A DNA stretch of 64,000 bases from contig CAIONS010000051.1 of assembly GCA_903859715.1 (NCBI GenBank), positions 1 through 64,000 on the forward strand, written 5' to 3'. Shown here one piece after another: positions 50,786-61,160 of this stretch (the stretch's first letter is position 1; each line of letters opens with the position of its first letter). Source of the stretch: an uncultured Opitutia bacterium (lineage in GTDB: Bacteria; Verrucomicrobiota; Verrucomicrobiia; Opitutales; Opitutaceae). A program made the position numbers and the translations under genes. Below the pieces are notes generated by a model. The model had not been told where the DNA came from. It made no database searches and saw only the letters and a program-made list of their open reading frames with translations.

Positions 50786-50799
50786 GGGAAGGGAAGAGA

Positions 50800-51026
50800 A
50801 ACCACGAAGGACCACGAATGGGCACGAATATTTTTAACCACGAAGCACACGAAGGCCGGTTCCTCCGATCCTGCATTCATACCGCCAAGAGCGCGAAGGC
50901 CGCCAAAGACGGCCAAGCACGCGAAGACGGAAGCCTGATGGTTTGATTCCGAATTTTGCGCTCTGGGCGACAAATATCCGGATCCGATGGCTTGGTCTTC
51001 GTGCGCTTTGTGCCCTTCGTGGCTAA
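50800..51026. repeat. Long heptad element upstream of the EamA gene (CACGAAG type)
   Basis: Arrays 50800-50857 (ACCACGAAGGACCACGAAT and onward) and 50881-50930 (CGCCAAG, AGCGCGA, AGGCCGC, CAAAGAC) face an inverted arm at 50992-51026. That arm reads on the minus strand CCACGAAGGGCACAAAGCGC. The right arm ends 7 nt before the lpdA stop codon. It shares the GGCACAA core with the gmd-fcl element. Confidence 0.8.
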
Positions 51027-51033
51027 TCCCGGT

Positions 51034-52419
51034 TCAGAGTGCGTGGATCGCGCTCTTGCTGACCGCGAGGCCGGCTTCCTTGACCGCTTCACTCATGGTT
51101 GGGTGTGCATGGATCGTGCGGCCGAGGTCCTCGGCGCTGCCGCCGTATTCCATGTGAGTGACGACCTCACTGATGAGCTCGCCTGCATTGTGGCCGAGAA
51201 TCTGGGCGCCGAGGATTTTGTCGGTCTTCGCATCGGCGATGATCTTCACGTAACCGTCCGTGGTGTCGGCGGCGATGGCGCGGCCGTTGGCGGCGAAATT
51301 GAACTTGCCGATGTTGACGGCGCGGTTCGCGGCCTTGGCGGCGTCCTCGCCGAGGCCGACGCTGGCGACCTCAGGCTCGGTGTAGACGATGGCGGGCACG
51401 AGATCCCAGTTGATGTGACCGGCCTTGCCGGCAATCCATTCGGCGACAGCGGCGCCGTCCTCCTCGGCCTTGTGCGCCAGCATCGGGCCAGCAACCACGT
51501 CACCGATGGCCCAGATGCCGGGGGCAGTGGTCTTGAGGTGGGCGTCGACCTTGACGCGCTTCTTTTCGTCGAGCTGCACGCCGGCCTTTTCCAAGCCGAG
51601 ATTGTCGGTGTAGGGCCGGCGGCCGACGGCAACGAGAACCTTGTCAGCGGGGAATTCGAGCTTCTGGCCGTCGCGTTCCGCAGTGAGCACGCCCTTGGCA
51701 AAGCCGGTGACCTTGGCGCCGGTTTCGATCTTGAGGCCCTGCTTGGTCAGCAGGCGGGTGAAGTTGCGAACAATGTCGTCATCATAGGCCGCGGCGATCT
51801 TTGGAAGAAATTCCACAATCGTGACCTCGCTGCCGAGCCGGGACCAGACGGAGCCGAGCTCGAGGCCGATGGCGCCGCCGCCGACCACGACGAGTTTTTT
51901 CGGCACGGTGGAGAAGGCGATGGCGTGGTCGCTGGACACGATGGTCGTGCCGTCGAACTTCATGAACGGCAGCTCGACGGGTGCGGAGCCGGTGGCGATG
52001 ACGATGTTCTTGGCGGTGACGGTCGTGGTTTCCTTCTCACCCTTCACCTCGAGAGTGTTGGCGGAGGTGAAGGTCGCGGTGCCGGTGAGGACGGCGACCT
52101 TGCGGGCCTTGGCGAGCAGGGCGAGGCCGCCGACATTTTTGGCGACGACCTCATCCTTGCGTTTGAGAAAGGTCGCCAGATCGAGCTCGATGGAGCCGAG
52201 CTTGATGCCGTGGGCAGAGGCGTGGCCCTTGGCGAACGCGAAGTGCTCGCTGGAATGAAGGAGGGCCTTGCTGGGAATGCAGCCGACGTTGAGGCAGGTG
52301 CCGCCGAGGGTGGCGCGCTTGTCGATCAGCGCGACCTTGAGGCCGAGTTGCGCGGCGCGAAACGCGCACACGTAGCCGCCGGGGCCGGCGCCGATGATGA
52401 TGAGATCGTAGGAATCCAT
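51034..52419 (-). CDS. lpdA: Dihydrolipoyl dehydrogenase (E3)
   Basis: 461 residues. Flavoprotein reoxidising lipoamide of 2-oxoacid dehydrogenase complexes. Seen are the FAD motif LIIIGAGPGGYVCAFRAAQL, the redox disulfide GGTCLNVGCIPSKALLHSSE, the NAD-binding VVVGGGAIGLELGSVWSRLG, AIGDVVAGPMLAHKAEEDG and the C-terminal HAHPTMSEAVKEA with the active-site His. It is last in the sucA - sucB - lpdA run and probably also serves the fused E1 at 38-40 kb. Confidence 0.97.
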   Translation of the reverse strand: MDSYDLIIIGAGPGGYVCAFRAAQLGLKVALIDKRATLGGTCLNVGCIPSKALLHSSEHFAFAKGHASAHGIKLGSIELDLATFLKRKDEVVAKNVGGLALLAKARKVAVLTGTATFTSANTLEVKGEKETTTVTAKNIVIATGSAPVELPFMKFDGTTIVSSDHAIAFSTVPKKLVVVGGGAIGLELGSVWSRLGSEVTIVEFLPKIAAAYDDDIVRNFTRLLTKQGLKIETGAKVTGFAKGVLTAERDGQKLEFPADKVLVAVGRRPYTDNLGLEKAGVQLDEKKRVKVDAHLKTTAPGIWAIGDVVAGPMLAHKAEEDGAAVAEWIAGKAGHINWDLVPAIVYTEPEVASVGLGEDAAKAANRAVNIGKFNFAANGRAIAADTTDGYVKIIADAKTDKILGAQILGHNAGELISEVVTHMEYGGSAEDLGRTIHAHPTMSEAVKEAGLAVSKSAIHAL

Positions 52420-52422
52420 GAT

Positions 52423-52529
52423 TTTGAGTCGAGAAGTCGAGAGGCGAGGGGTCGATGAGCCGGTCAGAAAGAGAGCGCTAAATGCAGGATCTGGCTCCTC
52501 GACTTTTCGACGCTCAGCTCTTCGACCAC
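52423..52529. repeat. Inverted repeat element between sucB and lpdA (GTCGAGAAG type)
   Basis: The left arm 52423-52462 (GAGTCGA, GAAGTCG, AGAGGCG) pairs loosely with the right arm 52489-52529, which reads on the minus strand GTCGAAG, AGCTGAG, CGTCGAA and AAGTCGA. Unit length drifts between 7 and 8 nt. It fills the spacer inside the operon. Confidence 0.7.
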
Positions 52530-52544
52530 AGTGAAGGCCGTGGT

Positions 52545-53765
52545 TCAGAGACCGAGCACGAGACGCGCCGGATCTTCGATTGCCTGCTTCACTTTCACGA
52601 GGAAGGTGACGGCCTGTTTGCCGTCGACGACGCGATGATCGTAGCTGAGCGCGATGTACATCATCGGCCGGATGACGACCTGGCCGTTGACGGCGATGGG
52701 GCGCTCGTTGATCGAGTGCATGCCGAGGATGGCGCTCTGGGGCGGATTGATAATGGGCGTCGAGAGCAGGGAGCCGAAGGTACCGCCGTTGGTGATCGTG
52801 AAGACGCCGCCCTCGAGGTCGGCGAGTGTGATCTTGCCATCGCGGGCCTTGGTGGCGGCGAGGGCGATCTGCTTTTCCACGTCGGCCATGTTGAGGGAAT
52901 CGCAGTTTTTCACGATAGGGACCATCAGGCCCTTGTCGGTCGAGACGGCCACGCCGATGTCGTAGTAGTTGTTTTCGACGAGCGTGTCGCCGTCGATCTG
53001 GGCGTTGATGGCGGGGACTTCCCGGAGGGCGTGAACGACGGCTTTGACGAAGAAGGACATGAAGCCGAGCTTCACGCCGTTCTTCTTCACGAAGTCGTCC
53101 TGGTATTTGGCGCGGAGCGCCATCACGCCGGACATGTCGACCTCGTTGAAGGTGGTGAGCATCGCGGCCTCGTGCTGGGCGGCGACGAGGCGCTGGGCGA
53201 TTTTCTGGCGAAGGGGGGACATCTTGCGGCGCGTCTGGCGCTCGCCGGAAGGTTTGGCGGCGGCCGCAGGTGCCGCGGCGGGCGCAGCGGCTGGGACGGC
53301 GCGGGCGGCTTCGGCGGGCTTGGCCTCGGTGGCGGCGATCATGTCTCCCTTGGTCACGCGGCCGGCCTTGCCGCTGCCGGTGACGGCGGCGGGGTCGATG
53401 CCGGTCTCCGTCGCGAGACGGCGGACGGCAGGCGATTGGGTGTCGGCGGCCAGGGCTTTGGCCGGAGCGGCGGGTTTGGCGGATTCAACCGGCGCGGCTG
53501 CTGGCGTTGCCGGGGCAGCGGCGCTGCTGGCGGTAGCATCGATGGACGCGACGACCTGGCCGATCTTGACCTCGGCGCCGGCTTCGACCTTCAGCGAAAT
53601 TTTGCCGGCGGACTCGGCGGTGCCTTCGGACGTGATCTTGTCGGTCTCCAGTTCGAAGAGCGGCTGGTCCTTTTTGACGACATCGCCGTCCTTGACGTAC
53701 CACTTGGCAAGGACGCCGGAATTGATCGATTCGCCCATCGGCGGGATTTTGACTTCAATGGCCAT
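52545..53765 (-). CDS. sucB: 2-oxoglutarate dehydrogenase E2, dihydrolipoyllysine succinyltransferase
   Basis: 406 residues from ATG 53765 ([20 protein letters not shown]); the track start adds 82 antisense-derived residues. The lipoyl domain has the modified Lys in [12 protein letters not shown]. An Ala/Pro linker, a peripheral-subunit-binding domain ([20 protein letters not shown]) and the catalytic acyltransferase domain with [16 protein letters not shown] follow. It forms the core linking SucA and LpdA. Located between them on the minus strand. Confidence 0.97.
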   Translation of the reverse strand: MAIEVKIPPMGESINSGVLAKWYVKDGDVVKKDQPLFELETDKITSEGTAESAGKISLKVEAGAEVKIGQVVASIDATASSAAAPATPAAAPVESAKPAAPAKALAADTQSPAVRRLATETGIDPAAVTGSGKAGRVTKGDMIAATEAKPAEAARAVPAAAPAAAPAAAAKPSGERQTRRKMSPLRQKIAQRLVAAQHEAAMLTTFNEVDMSGVMALRAKYQDDFVKKNGVKLGFMSFFVKAVVHALREVPAINAQIDGDTLVENNYYDIGVAVSTDKGLMVPIVKNCDSLNMADVEKQIALAATKARDGKITLADLEGGVFTITNGGTFGSLLSTPIINPPQSAILGMHSINERPIAVNGQVVIRPMMYIALSYDHRVVDGKQAVTFLVKVKQAIEDPARLVLGL

Positions 53766-53774
53766 GAGAAAAGG

Positions 53775-53811
53775 AAGTTGGGAGATAGGAGATGGAAATT
53801 GGAAGCTAGAG
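53775..53811. repeat. Heptad array at the sucA-sucB junction (GGAGATA type)
   Basis: Units GTTGGGA, GATAGGA, GATGGAA, ATTGGAA and GCTAGAG with 7-nt period run into the sucA stop codon region (53806-53808). It resembles the array at 28341-28380. Single arm. Confidence 0.65.
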
Positions 53812-56604
53812 GGTGAAGGCTTCCTTGAGGAAGGTGGCGAGTTCGTGCCGATGCAAGGCGAGCGAGCCGACCGCGGGTGACGCGGAGGCGTCACGACCGG
53901 CGTAGAGCGGCACAAAGCCACCGAAGATCTCGGTGAGCAGCGGGGCGATGTAGGACCAGGCACCCATGTTCTGGGATTCCTCCTGACACCAGATGACGCG
54001 CGCGCCGGCATATTTCCTGGCGATTTCGGCGATCCGCTTCAGGTGCAGCGGATAGAGCTGCTCGAGGCGCACAATGGCGGTGTCGGTGTGGCCGTTCTTT
54101 TCGCGGTAATCGATGAGGTCGTAGTAAACCTTGCCCGAGCAGAACACGACGCGGGTGGGCGCCTTCGCCGCGGTGGCGAACGGGGCGCGGGTGCCGCTGC
54201 CGGTGGTGGCGAACGCGGGATCGTCGATGATCTCCTTGAACGAGCCGGTGGTGAAGTCCTCGAGCCGCGAGGTGGCGGCGGGGAGGCGGAGCAGGGACTT
54301 CGGCGACATCACGATGAGCGGCTTGAGGAAGTCGCGCTTCATCTGGCGGCGGAGTGCATGGAAGAAATTCGCCGGCGTCGTGATATTCACGATCTGCATG
54401 TTGTCCTCGGCACAGGTCTGGAGGAAGCGTTCGAGGCGGGCCGAGGAGTGCTCGGGGCCCTGGCCCTCGTAGCCGTGGGGCAGGAGCAGCACGATGCCGC
54501 TGGCACGCTGCCATTTCGATTCACCGCTGGCGATGAACTGGTCGATGACAACCTGCGCGCCGTTGGCGAAGTCGCCAAACTGCGCCTCCCAGATGCAGAG
54601 CATGCTAGGGTAATCGAGCGAGTAGCCGTAGTCGAAGCCGAGCACGGCGGCCTCAGAGAGCAGGGAATTATAAACGCAGAACCGCGCCTGCTTCTCATCC
54701 AGGTTGAGCAGGGGGGTGTAGGTCTCGAGCGTCTCGGCGTCATGCAGCACGGCGTGGCGGTGGCTGAACGTGCCGCGCTGGGTGTCCTGGCCGCTGAGCC
54801 GAACCGGCGTGCCCTCGAGGAGGAGACTGCCGAACGCGAGCGCCTCGCCAAAGCCCCAGTCGATGGGCCCGCCCTCCTTGTAGGCTTGGGCCCGGGTCTC
54901 AAGGAAGCGCTTGATCTTCGGGTTCAGTTTGAAGCCGGCGGGTACCTTCGTAAGGCCGCGGACAATCTTCCCGATCTCGTCGGCGCCGATGCCGGTGACG
55001 ATGGGCTTGAAATGGTAGTCGGGCTGGAACACCGCGGTGGAGCCGTGGAATTTCTTCGCCTCGAGCACGGCGGCGCGCTTGGCGGACTTGGCGGTCTCGG
55101 TGGCCTTGGCCTTTTCGAGGTTGGATTCGAGCGCGAGGGTGTACTCGGCCTTGATCGCGTCGGACTCGGCCTCGGTGATTGTACCCTCGGCGACGAGCTT
55201 GGCGCTGAGCACGGCGGATACTTGCGGATGGGCGGCGATCTTGCGGTAAAGGAGAGGCTGCGTGAACGCGGGCTCATCGCTCTCGTTGTGGCCATGCTTA
55301 CGGTAGCAATACATGTCGATGACGATGTCGCGCTGCCATTCCTCGCGGAAATCGAGCGCGAGCTGGGCGATCATGCAAACGGCCTCGGGATCGTCGCCGT
55401 TCACGTGGAAAACGGGCGCCTCGATCATCTTCGCGACATCGGTGCAATAGCGCGTTGAGCGGGCGTCGCTCGGATCGGTGGTGAAGCCGATCTGGTTGTT
55501 GACGACGAAGTGCAGGGTGCCGCCGGTGCGGTAGCCGGGGAGCTGGGAGAAATTCATCGTCTCCGCCACTACGCCCTGGCCGGCGAAGGCCGCATCACCG
55601 TGGATCAGGAGCGGCAGCACACGACGGCGCTCGGTATCGCCGCGGATGCGCTGGCGGGCGCGGGCCTTGCCCTCGACGACGGGGTCGACGATCTCGAGGT
55701 GGGAGGGATTGGCGGCGAGGCGGACCTCGACCTGCGGACCGGCGGCGGTATCGAGGATGGCCTCGTAGCCGAGGTGGTATTTCACGTCGCCGTCACCGCC
55801 GACGGTCTCGGGGATGTAGTTCTCGGAAAACTGCTCGAACAGCAGGTCGAAGTTTTTCCGCATCACGCTGGTGAGGACATTGAGCCGGCCGCGGTGGGCC
55901 ATGCCGAGGACGACCTCCTCGACGGTGACGGCCGGGCAGTGCTCGATGATTGAGTCGAGCGCGGCGATCATGGTCTCGCCGCCCTCGAGGGAGAAGCGTT
56001 TCTGACCGACGTATTTCGTGTGGAGGAACTTCTCGAAGAGCTCCGCCTTGTGGACGCGGCGGAGGATGCGGATCTTCTCGGCGCGGGTGAAATTGGGCTG
56101 GTTGCGCGTGGACTCCATGCGCTCCTGCAGCCAGCGGCGGACGTCGACGTCCTGGATGTGGGTGTACTCGACGCCAATGTGGTCGCAGTAGGTGGTGCGC
56201 AGGGCGATGAGGATATCGGCCAGTTTCATCTGACCGCCGCCGAGGAAGGTGCCGACGTCGAACGACGTGTCCAAGTCCGCCTCGCCGAGCTCGAACTGCG
56301 CGAGCGAGAGCTTGGGATGGGGCGCGGGCGGCTCGCTGAGCGGATCGAGATGCGCTTCCATGTGCCCGATCGCGCGATAGGTGCTGATCAGGTAATGGAC
56401 GTGCGACTGCTTGAGACTGTCGATGATGGGGGCGCCGGCCGCGGCGAGACCGGCAACAGGGGAGCCGCCATTGCTGCCGAGCGTGAAGCCTTGGAAGAAC
56501 GCGCGCCAGGTCGGGTCGACCGAGTCCGGGTCTTGCTGCCATGCCGCATAAGCCGCCTCGATGACGGCGGAATTGGCGCTGGTGGGGACGTTGAGGGAGT
56601 TCAT
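53806..56604 (-). CDS. sucA: 2-oxoglutarate dehydrogenase E1
   Basis: 932 residues. Thiamine-diphosphate enzyme decarboxylating 2-oxoglutarate. Seen are the N-terminal region [40 protein letters not shown], the ThDP motif [20 protein letters not shown] continuing to [30 protein letters not shown], and [19 protein letters not shown] in the C-terminal half. Start of the sucA - sucB - lpdA run. Length is typical. Confidence 0.98.
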   Translation of the reverse strand: MNSLNVPTSANSAVIEAAYAAWQQDPDSVDPTWRAFFQGFTLGSNGGSPVAGLAAAGAPIIDSLKQSHVHYLISTYRAIGHMEAHLDPLSEPPAPHPKLSLAQFELGEADLDTSFDVGTFLGGGQMKLADILIALRTTYCDHIGVEYTHIQDVDVRRWLQERMESTRNQPNFTRAEKIRILRRVHKAELFEKFLHTKYVGQKRFSLEGGETMIAALDSIIEHCPAVTVEEVVLGMAHRGRLNVLTSVMRKNFDLLFEQFSENYIPETVGGDGDVKYHLGYEAILDTAAGPQVEVRLAANPSHLEIVDPVVEGKARARQRIRGDTERRRVLPLLIHGDAAFAGQGVVAETMNFSQLPGYRTGGTLHFVVNNQIGFTTDPSDARSTRYCTDVAKMIEAPVFHVNGDDPEAVCMIAQLALDFREEWQRDIVIDMYCYRKHGHNESDEPAFTQPLLYRKIAAHPQVSAVLSAKLVAEGTITEAESDAIKAEYTLALESNLEKAKATETAKSAKRAAVLEAKKFHGSTAVFQPDYHFKPIVTGIGADEIGKIVRGLTKVPAGFKLNPKIKRFLETRAQAYKEGGPIDWGFGEALAFGSLLLEGTPVRLSGQDTQRGTFSHRHAVLHDAETLETYTPLLNLDEKQARFCVYNSLLSEAAVLGFDYGYSLDYPSMLCIWEAQFGDFANGAQVVIDQFIASGESKWQRASGIVLLLPHGYEGQGPEHSSARLERFLQTCAEDNMQIVNITTPANFFHALRRQMKRDFLKPLIVMSPKSLLRLPAATSRLEDFTTGSFKEIIDDPAFATTGSGTRAPFATAAKAPTRVVFCSGKVYYDLIDYREKNGHTDTAIVRLEQLYPLHLKRIAEIARKYAGARVIWCQEESQNMGAWSYIAPLLTEIFGGFVPLYAGRDASASPAVGSLALHRHELATFLKEAFTL

Positions 56605-56794
56605 GGAGGGCGATAAGAAACGCGCTCAGCGGACAAACGGCCCGAAGGCGCCTCCACTGGATACGTTATTAGCGATGATTGTCCGAACATTCAGCACGGG
56701 AGGGCGACTTAGACAAGCTCGCGGGGACGGTTTACGGGGATTGCAATCGAGCTTAAGGTGGGTAACAGCGGGATTAGTTTCTTCATTCCGCGCC

Positions 56795-57043
56795 ATGGAA
56801 CCACAGATCAAAGCCTCCCTTATCTCATTGCTGGACGCCATTAAGCGTTCTGATGGGCAGCGCGTCGTGAGTGAAATGGAGCGGCTGGATGGCTTCCTTT
56901 TGCGCGGACAGACGGACGGTTCGTTGCATCCGCAGCTGGAGCATTTTCTTGAGAAGCGGAGCTACGCCAAGGCGCTGATGTTTCTGGGCGGTGAAACCGA
57001 CATCCCGGTGGGAGCGTGCGGCGGCCGGCCGGCGAAAAGCTGA
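56795..57043 (+). CDS. Small helical protein of unknown function
   Basis: 82 residues from ATG 56795; the track start at 56561 overlaps sucA. Mostly helical: SLISLLDAIKRSDGQRVVSE, then HPQLEHFLEKRSYAKALMFL and GGETDIPVGACGG. It begins 190 bp after the divergent sucA start and ends 2 bp before the SUI1-type gene, so the two are probably cotranscribed. No family recognised. Confidence 0.65.
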   Translation: MEPQIKASLISLLDAIKRSDGQRVVSEMERLDGFLLRGQTDGSLHPQLEHFLEKRSYAKALMFLGGETDIPVGACGGRPAKS

Positions 57044-57045
57044 CC

Positions 57046-57438
57046 ATGAGTGGAAGCGGCAAGATTCCGACGGATGGGGGCGGTGGCTTGGGGCAGAATC
57101 CCTTTGCCGCGTTAAGCGCATCGGGCCTGCCGGCGAGTCACGGAAAGCCAGCCGTTCCGGCGCCGGCTCGGCCGGCAGCGGCTGAGGTCCGAAATCGCGG
57201 CCGGGTGGATATCGTTCGCGAGACCGGCAACCGGGGCGGGAAAACCGTGACGGTGGTGAAAGGCTTCATCGGCATCGGGCTGCCGGAGAAGGAGCAGCTC
57301 GCGAAAAAAATGCGTGCGTCGTGTGGCTGCGGCGGAACCGTGAAAGACGGCCAGATCGAGTTGCAAGGTGACAAGCGCGAGCAGGTCGCGAAGATTCTGG
57401 CGGAGGCGGGGTTTCGACCGGTGTTCGCCGGCGGTTGA
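57046..57438 (+). CDS. SUI1/eIF1-like translation factor (YciH family)
   Basis: 130 residues from ATG 57046. A Gly/Ala/Pro-rich N-terminal part precedes the SUI1 domain: RVDIVRETGNRGGKTVTVVK, then KKMRASCGCGGTVKDGQIEL and EQVAKILAEAGFRPVFAGG. Bacterial members resemble eIF1 and are thought to affect start-codon selection. It lies between the 82-aa protein and a methyltransferase gene, whose ATG overlaps its stop codon. Confidence 0.9.
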   Translation: MSGSGKIPTDGGGGLGQNPFAALSASGLPASHGKPAVPAPARPAAAEVRNRGRVDIVRETGNRGGKTVTVVKGFIGIGLPEKEQLAKKMRASCGCGGTVKDGQIELQGDKREQVAKILAEAGFRPVFAGG

Positions 57439-58196
57439 TGGCCGTCGCGATCCATCACCCATTGTCCATGCCGTCCGAACCCAAACCTCCGTCGATGCTG
57501 GCCGGCACGGCGGGTGAATGGGAAACATTCGCGCAGGAGGATCCGCTGTGGGCGATCCTGACCGATCCGTCAAAGCAGGGCGGGCGGTGGAAGCTCGAGG
57601 AGTTCATGGCGATCGGTGCGCGCGAGTTCGCCAGCACGATGGAAGTCCTGCAGCGCCTGAATCCTCCGGTGGCGCGGGGCGCGGCGCTCGACTTCGGGTG
57701 TGGGGTGGGACGCCTGACTTATCCCATGGGGCATTTTTTTGCACGCGCAGTAGGCGTGGATGTGGCGCCGTCGATGATTGCGTATGCCGACCGGCTGAAG
57801 GGCGCGGTCACCAATGTGGAGTTCAAGCAGTCGGCCGCGTTGGAGCTGCCGTTTCCAGACCGGACCTTCGACTTGGTGCACAGCATCTTTGTCCTGCAAC
57901 ACATCCCGTTCGAAGCTGCGCTGAATTACATCCGGGAGTTCGTGCGGGTATTGCGCGTGGGTGGTGTCGCCTATTTCGCAGTGCCAGCGCAATTTTTCGG
58001 GGTCGTCGGCCGGCAGAAAGGCGAATCGCGCATTTCCTACGGCACCCGGGAAGCGGTGATGCTCATGCACTGCCTGCCGATTTCGGAAGTGGCCGCGGCC
58101 GTCGAGGCCAGTGGAGCTGTCATCGAGCAGTTGAATTCCGTGCGGCACGATGATTCCACGCTCCAGACCACGTATGTGGTGCGGCGGATGGCGTAG
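57438..58196 (+). CDS. SAM-dependent methyltransferase (class I)
   Basis: 252 residues if ATG 57438 is used (it overlaps the SUI1 stop); ATG 57471 is also possible. The Rossmann-fold motif I is AALDFGCGVGRLTYPMGHFF, with an acidic loop VGVDVAPSMIAYADRLKGA and motif IV-like FDLVHSIFVLQHIPFEAALN. The substrate is unknown. Operon position after the SUI1 gene is suggestive of, but does not prove, a translation link. Confidence 0.85.
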   Translation: MAVAIHHPLSMPSEPKPPSMLAGTAGEWETFAQEDPLWAILTDPSKQGGRWKLEEFMAIGAREFASTMEVLQRLNPPVARGAALDFGCGVGRLTYPMGHFFARAVGVDVAPSMIAYADRLKGAVTNVEFKQSAALELPFPDRTFDLVHSIFVLQHIPFEAALNYIREFVRVLRVGGVAYFAVPAQFFGVVGRQKGESRISYGTREAVMLMHCLPISEVAAAVEASGAVIEQLNSVRHDDSTLQTTYVVRRMA

Positions 58197-58261
58197 ACAT
58201 CGCTAGTTGACTGAGGCGATCAACAGGCCGAGAGCGCTGTTCTATTCCGATGGATGACGAC

Positions 58262-59140
58262 TCAAGCCGCCAATCCTGCCGCCAGCGTCAGCGCGCCCTT
58301 CGCGCGGTTCATGATGTAGATATGGTAGCCGGGTGCGCCTTGTGCGAGGAGATCGCGAATCTGGGTGAGGGCCCAGTCGATGCCGATGGTCTCGACGACC
58401 TCGGTGTTCTCGGCGGCGACTTCCAGGCGCGTGATGAGTTTTTGCGGGAGGGCGGTGCCGCACATCGCGGTGAAGCGCTGGATCTGCTTCAGGGAAAGCA
58501 CGGGCATGATGCCCGGTACGATCGGCACGGTGATTCCGGCGGAACGGCAGCGCTCGACGAAACGGTAGTAGACGGCGTTGTCGAAGAAGAGCTGGGTGGT
58601 GACGAAGGATGCGCCTGCGTCCACCTTGCGCTTGAGGTTCGCGAGGTCGGCCTCGGCGCTGGGTGCCTCCGGATGTTTCTCCGGGTAGCCGCCGACCCCG
58701 AGGCAGAAATCGGCATGGCGCGACTTGAGCAGCGCGACGAGGTCGCTGGCGTAGCGCAGGCCATCCTTGTAGGGAGTGAAAGTCGCCTCGCCCTTGGGCG
58801 GGTCGCCGCGGAGCGTCATGATATTCCGGAAACCGCCGGTGTGAATGCGGTCGGCGATCTCGGACAGGTCTGCGCGCGAATGGCCGACGCAGGTGAGGTG
58901 GGGCATCACCGTGAAGCCGAATTCGCCGCGCAGGATCTCGCTGACCTGTGCGGTGCGCTCGCGCGTGCTGCCGCCGGCGCCATAGGTGACGGAGACAAAG
59001 TCGGGGTTCATGCGCCGGAGGGCGCCCGCGGTGGCGCGGAGCGTCTCGACCCCGGCGTCATCCTTCGGCGGGAAAAATTCCAGCGAACGCAGCGGGCGTT
59101 GCTGCGCGAACAGTTCGGCGATGGGCAGGTCGGGGGTCAT
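58262..59140 (-). CDS. metF: 5,10-methylenetetrahydrofolate reductase
   Basis: 292 residues. FAD-dependent enzyme making 5-methyl-THF for methionine synthesis. Seen are SLEFFPPKDDAGVETLRATA, FVSVTYGAGGSTRERTAQVS, HLTCVGHSRADL, NIMTLRGDPPKGEATFTPYK and GASFVTTQLFFDNAVYYRF. An 11-bp perfect inverted repeat lies immediately before its start codon, so metF may be controlled by a repressor or an RNA hairpin there. Confidence 0.96.
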   Translation of the reverse strand: MTPDLPIAELFAQQRPLRSLEFFPPKDDAGVETLRATAGALRRMNPDFVSVTYGAGGSTRERTAQVSEILRGEFGFTVMPHLTCVGHSRADLSEIADRIHTGGFRNIMTLRGDPPKGEATFTPYKDGLRYASDLVALLKSRHADFCLGVGGYPEKHPEAPSAEADLANLKRKVDAGASFVTTQLFFDNAVYYRFVERCRSAGITVPIVPGIMPVLSLKQIQRFTAMCGTALPQKLITRLEVAAENTEVVETIGIDWALTQIRDLLAQGAPGYHIYIMNRAKGALTLAAGLAA

Positions 59141-59143
59141 TTA

Positions 59144-59175
59144 ACGTATCAACGCATAAGCAATCGTTGATACGT
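59144..59175 (-). promoter_or_regulatory. Inverted repeat just upstream of metF
   Basis: ACGTATCAACG (59144-59154) and CGTTGATACGT (59165-59175) are perfect 11-nt arms with a 10-nt spacer. The site ends 3 nt before the metF ATG and would cover the ribosome-binding region as RNA, or act as an operator as DNA. The regulator is unknown. Confidence 0.6.
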
Positions 59176-59238
59176 GTAAAGATTAGAAAAGGCTCCAAGT
59201 GGCTCAGCGTGGCCGATGCACCTACCGGCTGGCCGGGA

Positions 59239-61101
59239 CTACGATTTGGGCAGAGGCGCGGTCGTGACCTCGAAAACGAGATAGGCGCCGGATTCCCAGG
59301 TTTTCTTCACGGTAAAGAACGGAGCCCGCCACCGGGCGAGCCGCAGCAGGAGTGCGAGTTGAGCCGGTGCGCGGGTCATCACCACGGAATGCAGGCCGGA
59401 TTGCCGCCAGTGGCGCGCCACTTCGACGGGCGTGAGTTTGGAATCGAAGAGCCAGGCCACTTCCGGGCTCCACATGGGCACCACGGTGATGCCGGCGGGT
59501 GCCAGTGAACGGGGCAGGCTGACACATTCGCTCAGGATCCTGGCATGGCCGGGCAGCGTTTGCAGATAGCGCGACAGCTCGGCATCGGCCGCGCGGCTGA
59601 CGTCGACGTACTGGCGTCCCGCGCCGGGCCATTCGCGCGGGGAAAGACGATAGGGATTTTGCGGGAGAGTCAGGGTGGCGGGCAGGGTGGCGAGCAGCAG
59701 GCAGGCCAGGGCGCCCTGCATGATGCCGCGGGACCATGGAGCGCGCGCGGCGGGATAAAGGGCATAGCCCCCGAAAGCCGCGCCCAAGGCGAAGGCCGGG
59801 CTCAGCACGCGCAGCGAATAAAAAAGTCCGCCGCCGGTGTAGGGCACCGAGACGAACCAGAGCACGGCGGATACGCCGACCGCCAAAGCGCACCAGCGGG
59901 CCTCGCGCAGGCCTCGCGCCGCATGCAAGACGAGCACGAGCCAGGAAAAGATGGCCACGGGCGCGCACAGGATCAGGGAAACCACGATTTCCTCCCAGCC
60001 CGCCAAGGTACCGAAGCCCGCGCCGGTGCCTGCGGAGATGCTTGTGGACCAAGCGAGGAAGATCGGGTTGACGGAAAAAACTCCGTCAAGATTCAGACTT
60101 TAGAATGGGTTTCACGTCAGCACCCAGGTACGTAATGGCCAGATGAGGGTGGCCGGCAGGGTGATGGCAGCGAAAATAAACAGCGCGCGCCGCGGCGCGC
60201 GCATGAGGGCGAGCATCCCGAGTCCGAGCAGAGGGAAGGCGAGGCCATACTCGCGCGTGCTCGCGCCGACGACCGCGGCCAGGGCGGCCAGCGCGAGCCA
60301 TCCGGTCTTTCGCGCCTGATACCAGCGGGTCAAGCCGAAGCACAGGGCGCAGACGGCCACGGCGGTGAGACCGGTTTCCTGACCCATGAGGACAGCCCAA
60401 TTCAGGATCGGGGTGGTGGCGGCGAGCAGCACCGCGCGGCGGGCCGCGATTTTTCCTCCCCACTCAAAAGCGAGCCGCCACACCAAGTCATGCAGTGCCA
60501 GCAGTTGCAGCCCCACTCCGATTGAGGCCCAGATCTCGCGCGTGCTCGCGCCGCACAGATAAGCTCAGGCGTGCAGGCCGGCGACGCCCGGCGGGACGCT
60601 TTCTACCCAGAAATATTTGGTGAAATCCGCGGCGCTGCGCGGCGGATAAAAATCCAGCGATCCCTGGTGCAGCATCTGCTCGGCCAGCCAGCTCCAGCGA
60701 AAGTCCACGTCGCCGCCGTTGAGCGGCTGCGTGATGAGCCGCCAGAGGACCACGACCCAGAACACGGCGTAAAGCGGAGTCCACGCGCCCATCTCCTGGA
60801 AAAATGAAAACGGCTGCGTGGCTTCGGCGGGAGGAAGCCGAGAATTTCGCTGCTGCGCCCAACCAGCGGCGGCGAGTGTCACCAGGCCCAGTGCCACGGC
60901 GAGCGTGACCAGCGTGATCGGCACGTGCAGCAGGGCGAAGAGCACGACGCAGGCATAGAGGTTGGCGGCAGACGCAACGAAACTGCCGGCGAGCATCCAC
61001 GGCAGACGCAGGACGCGCAGCACCATCGTTCCGGAGAGGAGTAGGCCCGCGAACAACAACCCGAGCCGGCCCAGGTTGATGAAGATCTCGGCGGCGCCCA
61101 T
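59239..61101 (-). pseudogene. Decayed polytopic membrane glycosyltransferase (ArnT/PMT-like layout)
   Basis: One continuous minus-strand frame from ATG 61101 encodes a roughly 620-residue protein with many hydrophobic helices. It is broken by TGA at 60565-60567, TGA at 60112-60114 and TAA at 60100-60102. No frameshift is needed to join the three track ORFs (60565-61323, 60112-60516, 59239-60006). Joined segments read smoothly (GGDVDFRWSWLAEQ early, STREYGLAFPLLGLG midway, a soluble C-terminal part). The early acidic motif and helix pattern resemble GT-C/PMT-type glycosyltransferases, but the family is uncertain. A pseudogene is the simplest view. Confidence 0.7.
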
Positions 61102-61160
61102 GGAGAATAACCTTCGCCCGGCGCCGCGGACGTTTGCAACGCCGTTCCGACGGGTGCTGG

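Noticed and set aside
54043-55458. Plus-strand ORF (471 aa) antisense to sucA
   Set aside because: Shadow ORF with no family resemblance.
59239-61101. Stop-codon reassignment or selenocysteine use in the glycosyltransferase frame
   Set aside because: Both TGA and TAA occur in frame here, and TAG in another gene, while other genes in the window end normally at these codons.
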